From Quisquiliibacterium sp. (GTDB lineage Bacteria; Pseudomonadota; Gammaproteobacteria; Burkholderiales; Burkholderiaceae_E), in assembly GCA_023257915.1 (NCBI GenBank), contig JALRBB010000559.1, forward strand, positions 1 through 8,872: a stretch of DNA of 8,872 bases, read 5' to 3'. Numbering within the stretch: the first letter of the stretch is position 1; each line of letters opens with the position of its first letter. The notes below the pieces were generated by a model. The model was not told the DNA's origin and searched no databases. It worked only from the letters and a program-made list of their open reading frames with translations. A program made the position numbers and the translations under genes. Positions 7,476 to 8,872 of this stretch are shown here, one piece after another.

Positions 7476-8702
7476 TCAGACGAACTGGTCGTGCGTCGGA
7501 GAAATGGACGAAGAACTTTCCTTGGGCGATGAATCTGGGTCTGGAGATTCGTCCTCCAGCCCTTCGCCCCAGAGGCCGGCGTCGACGCCGGAAGGCGAAT
7601 CTGCGCGCCGAGCTTCACCAGCTCGATCTGCAAGTGCCCCGCGCAACCACTCCAGCCCTTCGCCGGTGACTGCACTGAGTGAAATTTTGCTGATGCTACC
7701 ACAGGGCCCGCGCTGGATTTCGGCCGGCAGGCCCGCCGCGTCGATCTTGTTCAGAACGATGATCGTCGGCACCTGATCAGCCCCGATTTCTGCCAAAACC
7801 CGCTCAACCTGTTCGACCTGCTCGTCCCGATCGGGCGCCGAGGCGTCGACGACATGCAACAGCAGATCTGCCTGGGCGGTTTCTTCGAGCGTCGCGCGAA
7901 AGGCCTCGACCAGTTGGTGCGGCAGATCGCGAACGAAGCCGACGGTATCGGACAGCACGATCTCGCTCCCGTCGCCCAGACGTAGACGTCGAGTCAGGGT
8001 GTCAAGGGTGGCAAACAATTGGTCAGCCGCGTAAGTTCCGGCACCGGTCAGCGCATTGAACAATGTCGACTTCCCGGCGTTTGTGTACCCAACCAGGGAC
8101 ACGGTAAAAGCTTCCCGGCGACTGCGCGCCCGCCGACGGGTGCGACGCTGACGCTCGAGTTTGTCGAGGCGCGCACGCAACTGCCGCGCCTTGGCGTCGA
8201 GCATGCGTCGATCAAGCTCGATCTGCTTTTCACCCGGACCACCACGCTGCCCGATGCCGCCGCGCTGCCTTTCAAGGTGACTCCAGCCGCGAACCAAGCG
8301 GCTGAGCTGATGTTCGATGCGGGCAAGCTCGACCTGCAGTTTGCCCTCGTTGCTGCGAGCGCGCTGCGCAAAAATGTCGAGGATCAACTCGGTTCGATCG
8401 ACCACCGGCACCCGCAACAACCGGTTCAGGTTGCGCTGCTGCACCGGCGACAGAGGGTTGTCGAAAATGACGGTGCTGATGCCGGCGTCTTCGATGATCG
8501 TCGCGATTTCCTCGGCCTTGCCACTTCCGACCGACAGTGCGGCATCCGGACGATCACGCCGGCATACCAGCCGTTCGACCGGTTGGTAACCCGCCGACGC
8601 CGCAAGCGAATGCAACTCGTCCAGTGAGCGCAGGTCGATCGACGTGCGTCCGAAGGCGACCCCGACCAGCAGGGTCTTGACCGGTTCGTTACGCGGGCTC
8701 AG
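7476..8702 (-). CDS. hflX: HflX, ribosome-associated GTPase
   Basis: HflX is a conserved GTPase of the OBG-HflX group that binds the 50S subunit and splits or rescues stalled ribosomes under stress. With the proposed start it has 408 residues. The N-terminal nucleotide-binding-like domain has the family marks SVGSGKAEEI and FDNPLSPVQQRNL. A basic coiled-coil linker carries the Gly-rich ERQRGGIGQRGGPGEKQIE. The GTPase domain follows with all motifs: GYTNAGKST (G1, about 195-203), TLDT (G2), DTVGF (G3), NKID (G4) and SAVTGEG (G5). It ends in a Ser/Asp-rich tail of about 40 residues. No ATG, GTG or TTG lies at the conserved N-terminus. The best start is CTG at 8702-8700, overlapping the hfq stop as CTGA, with GAGAG nine bases upstream. 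The first TTG (8615) would remove the conserved KTLLVGVAFG strand. Confidence 0.93.
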   Translation of the reverse strand: MSPRNEPVKTLLVGVAFGRTSIDLRSLDELHSLAASAGYQPVERLVCRRDRPDAALSVGSGKAEEIATIIEDAGISTVIFDNPLSPVQQRNLNRLLRVPVVDRTELILDIFAQRARSNEGKLQVELARIEHQLSRLVRGWSHLERQRGGIGQRGGPGEKQIELDRRMLDAKARQLRARLDKLERQRRTRRRARSRREAFTVSLVGYTNAGKSTLFNALTGAGTYAADQLFATLDTLTRRLRLGDGSEIVLSDTVGFVRDLPHQLVEAFRATLEETAQADLLLHVVDASAPDRDEQVEQVERVLAEIGADQVPTIIVLNKIDAAGLPAEIQRGPCGSISKISLSAVTGEGLEWLRGALADRAGEARRADSPSGVDAGLWGEGLEDESPDPDSSPKESSSSISPTHDQFV

Positions 8703-8759
8703 CTTTCAGAACTCTCTTGCTGGAAGTTGACCGCACGGGCCGGCACGACCGTGGAGATC
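8699..8759 (-). pseudogene. hfq: Hfq RNA chaperone, C-terminal fragment cut at an abnormal junction
   Basis: The minus strand reads ISTVVPARAVNFQQESSES and then TGA (8701-8699). This matches the end of Hfq: ISTVVPxR is the last strand of the Sm2 motif (E. coli has YKHAISTVVPSRPV), followed by a short tail. The expected preceding residues (Y-K-H-A) are missing; the frame upstream reads GSTSAR, which is not Hfq. Hfq is a hexameric Sm-like protein that pairs small RNAs with mRNAs, and the lost YKH residues are part of its U-rich RNA pocket. Position directly before hflX is the standard place for hfq. I read this as a normal gene truncated by a sequence join, not as a natural pseudogene. Confidence 0.88.
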
Positions 8760-8872
8760 CGGGCCGAGGTCGACCCAGACCTTGTCGGCGGAATCACGAT
8801 CCGCCTCGGTGACCGTCTCCTCGACGCATCCGTCCGGGGTCGCCTCGAACGACTCCGCTCCCAGCTCCTCGC
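8760..8872 (+). pseudogene. atpH: ATP synthase F1 delta subunit (AtpH), C-terminal fragment, out of place
   Basis: In the plus frame beginning with CGG at 8760, the sequence encodes RAEVDPDLVGGITIRLGD and then [19 protein letters not shown] up to the window edge. This is the diagnostic C-terminal signature of the AtpH/OSCP family (E. coli has [22 protein letters not shown]). AtpH links the F1 head of ATP synthase to the peripheral stalk. Only the last 38 or so residues are present, without start or stop. Seven of its eight Leu codons are CTC, while neighbours favour CTG, and a hand count gives about 70% G+C. No other atp gene is in the window. It probably belongs to a different locus and quite likely a different organism. 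Confidence 0.85.

Noticed and set aside
7030..7776. 248-codon plus-strand frame over hflK and hflX ends
   Set aside because: It is antisense to the Gly/Pro-rich hflK start and the hflX tail and has no recognisable domain.

Overview
The window looks like a chromosomal housekeeping block from a betaproteobacterium. The main support is gene order read on the minus strand: hfq, hflX, hflK, hflC, a DUF2065 gene, hisZ, purA, a phosphoribosyltransferase gene and, further on, rnr, with a tRNA-Leu between the last two. This order is familiar in Burkholderiales and Rhodocyclales. Proteins are close to family length with intact motifs, and the DNA is GC-rich. No mobile element, CRISPR array, toxin or defence cassette is visible.

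Layout from left to right. Bases 1-458 hold the 5' third or less of rnr (RNase R, minus strand). Bases 459-650 hold a divergent control region: a strong promoter for the tRNA on the plus strand and a weaker candidate promoter for rnr on the minus strand, sharing nearly the same -35 bases. Bases 651-773 hold tRNA-Leu(CAG) and an intrinsic terminator. Bases 861-905 carry palindromic 15-bp-spaced repeats just upstream of a TetR-type regulator (938-1558, plus). From 1660 to 8702 everything is on the minus strand: phosphoribosyltransferase, purA, hisZ, a 256-bp gap with a terminator-like hairpin, a 59-residue DUF2065 membrane protein, hflC, hflK and hflX. The last 19 residues of Hfq are encoded at 8699-8759.

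How the genes work together: Hfq (sRNA chaperone), HflX (ribosome-associated GTPase) and HflK/HflC (SPFH-family membrane modulators of FtsH protease) form a tight stress and quality-control operon, with DUF2065 attached. HisZ is the regulatory subunit of short-form HisG in histidine synthesis. PurA makes adenylosuccinate on the way to AMP, and the phosphoribosyltransferase next to it is probably also tied to purine or PRPP metabolism.

The most striking anomaly is at the right end. Hfq coding sequence stops abruptly inside its second Sm motif at about 8759, and the final 113 bases instead encode, on the opposite strand, the C-terminus of an F-type ATP synthase delta subunit (AtpH), with different codon use. 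This is most simply a chimeric join at the end of an assembled contig. Other points of interest are an apparent CTG start for hflX overlapping the hfq stop, an imperfect anticodon arm in the tRNA, the reversed tetR/tRNA block, and the repeats before tetR. I did not find a convincing undescribed multi-gene system.
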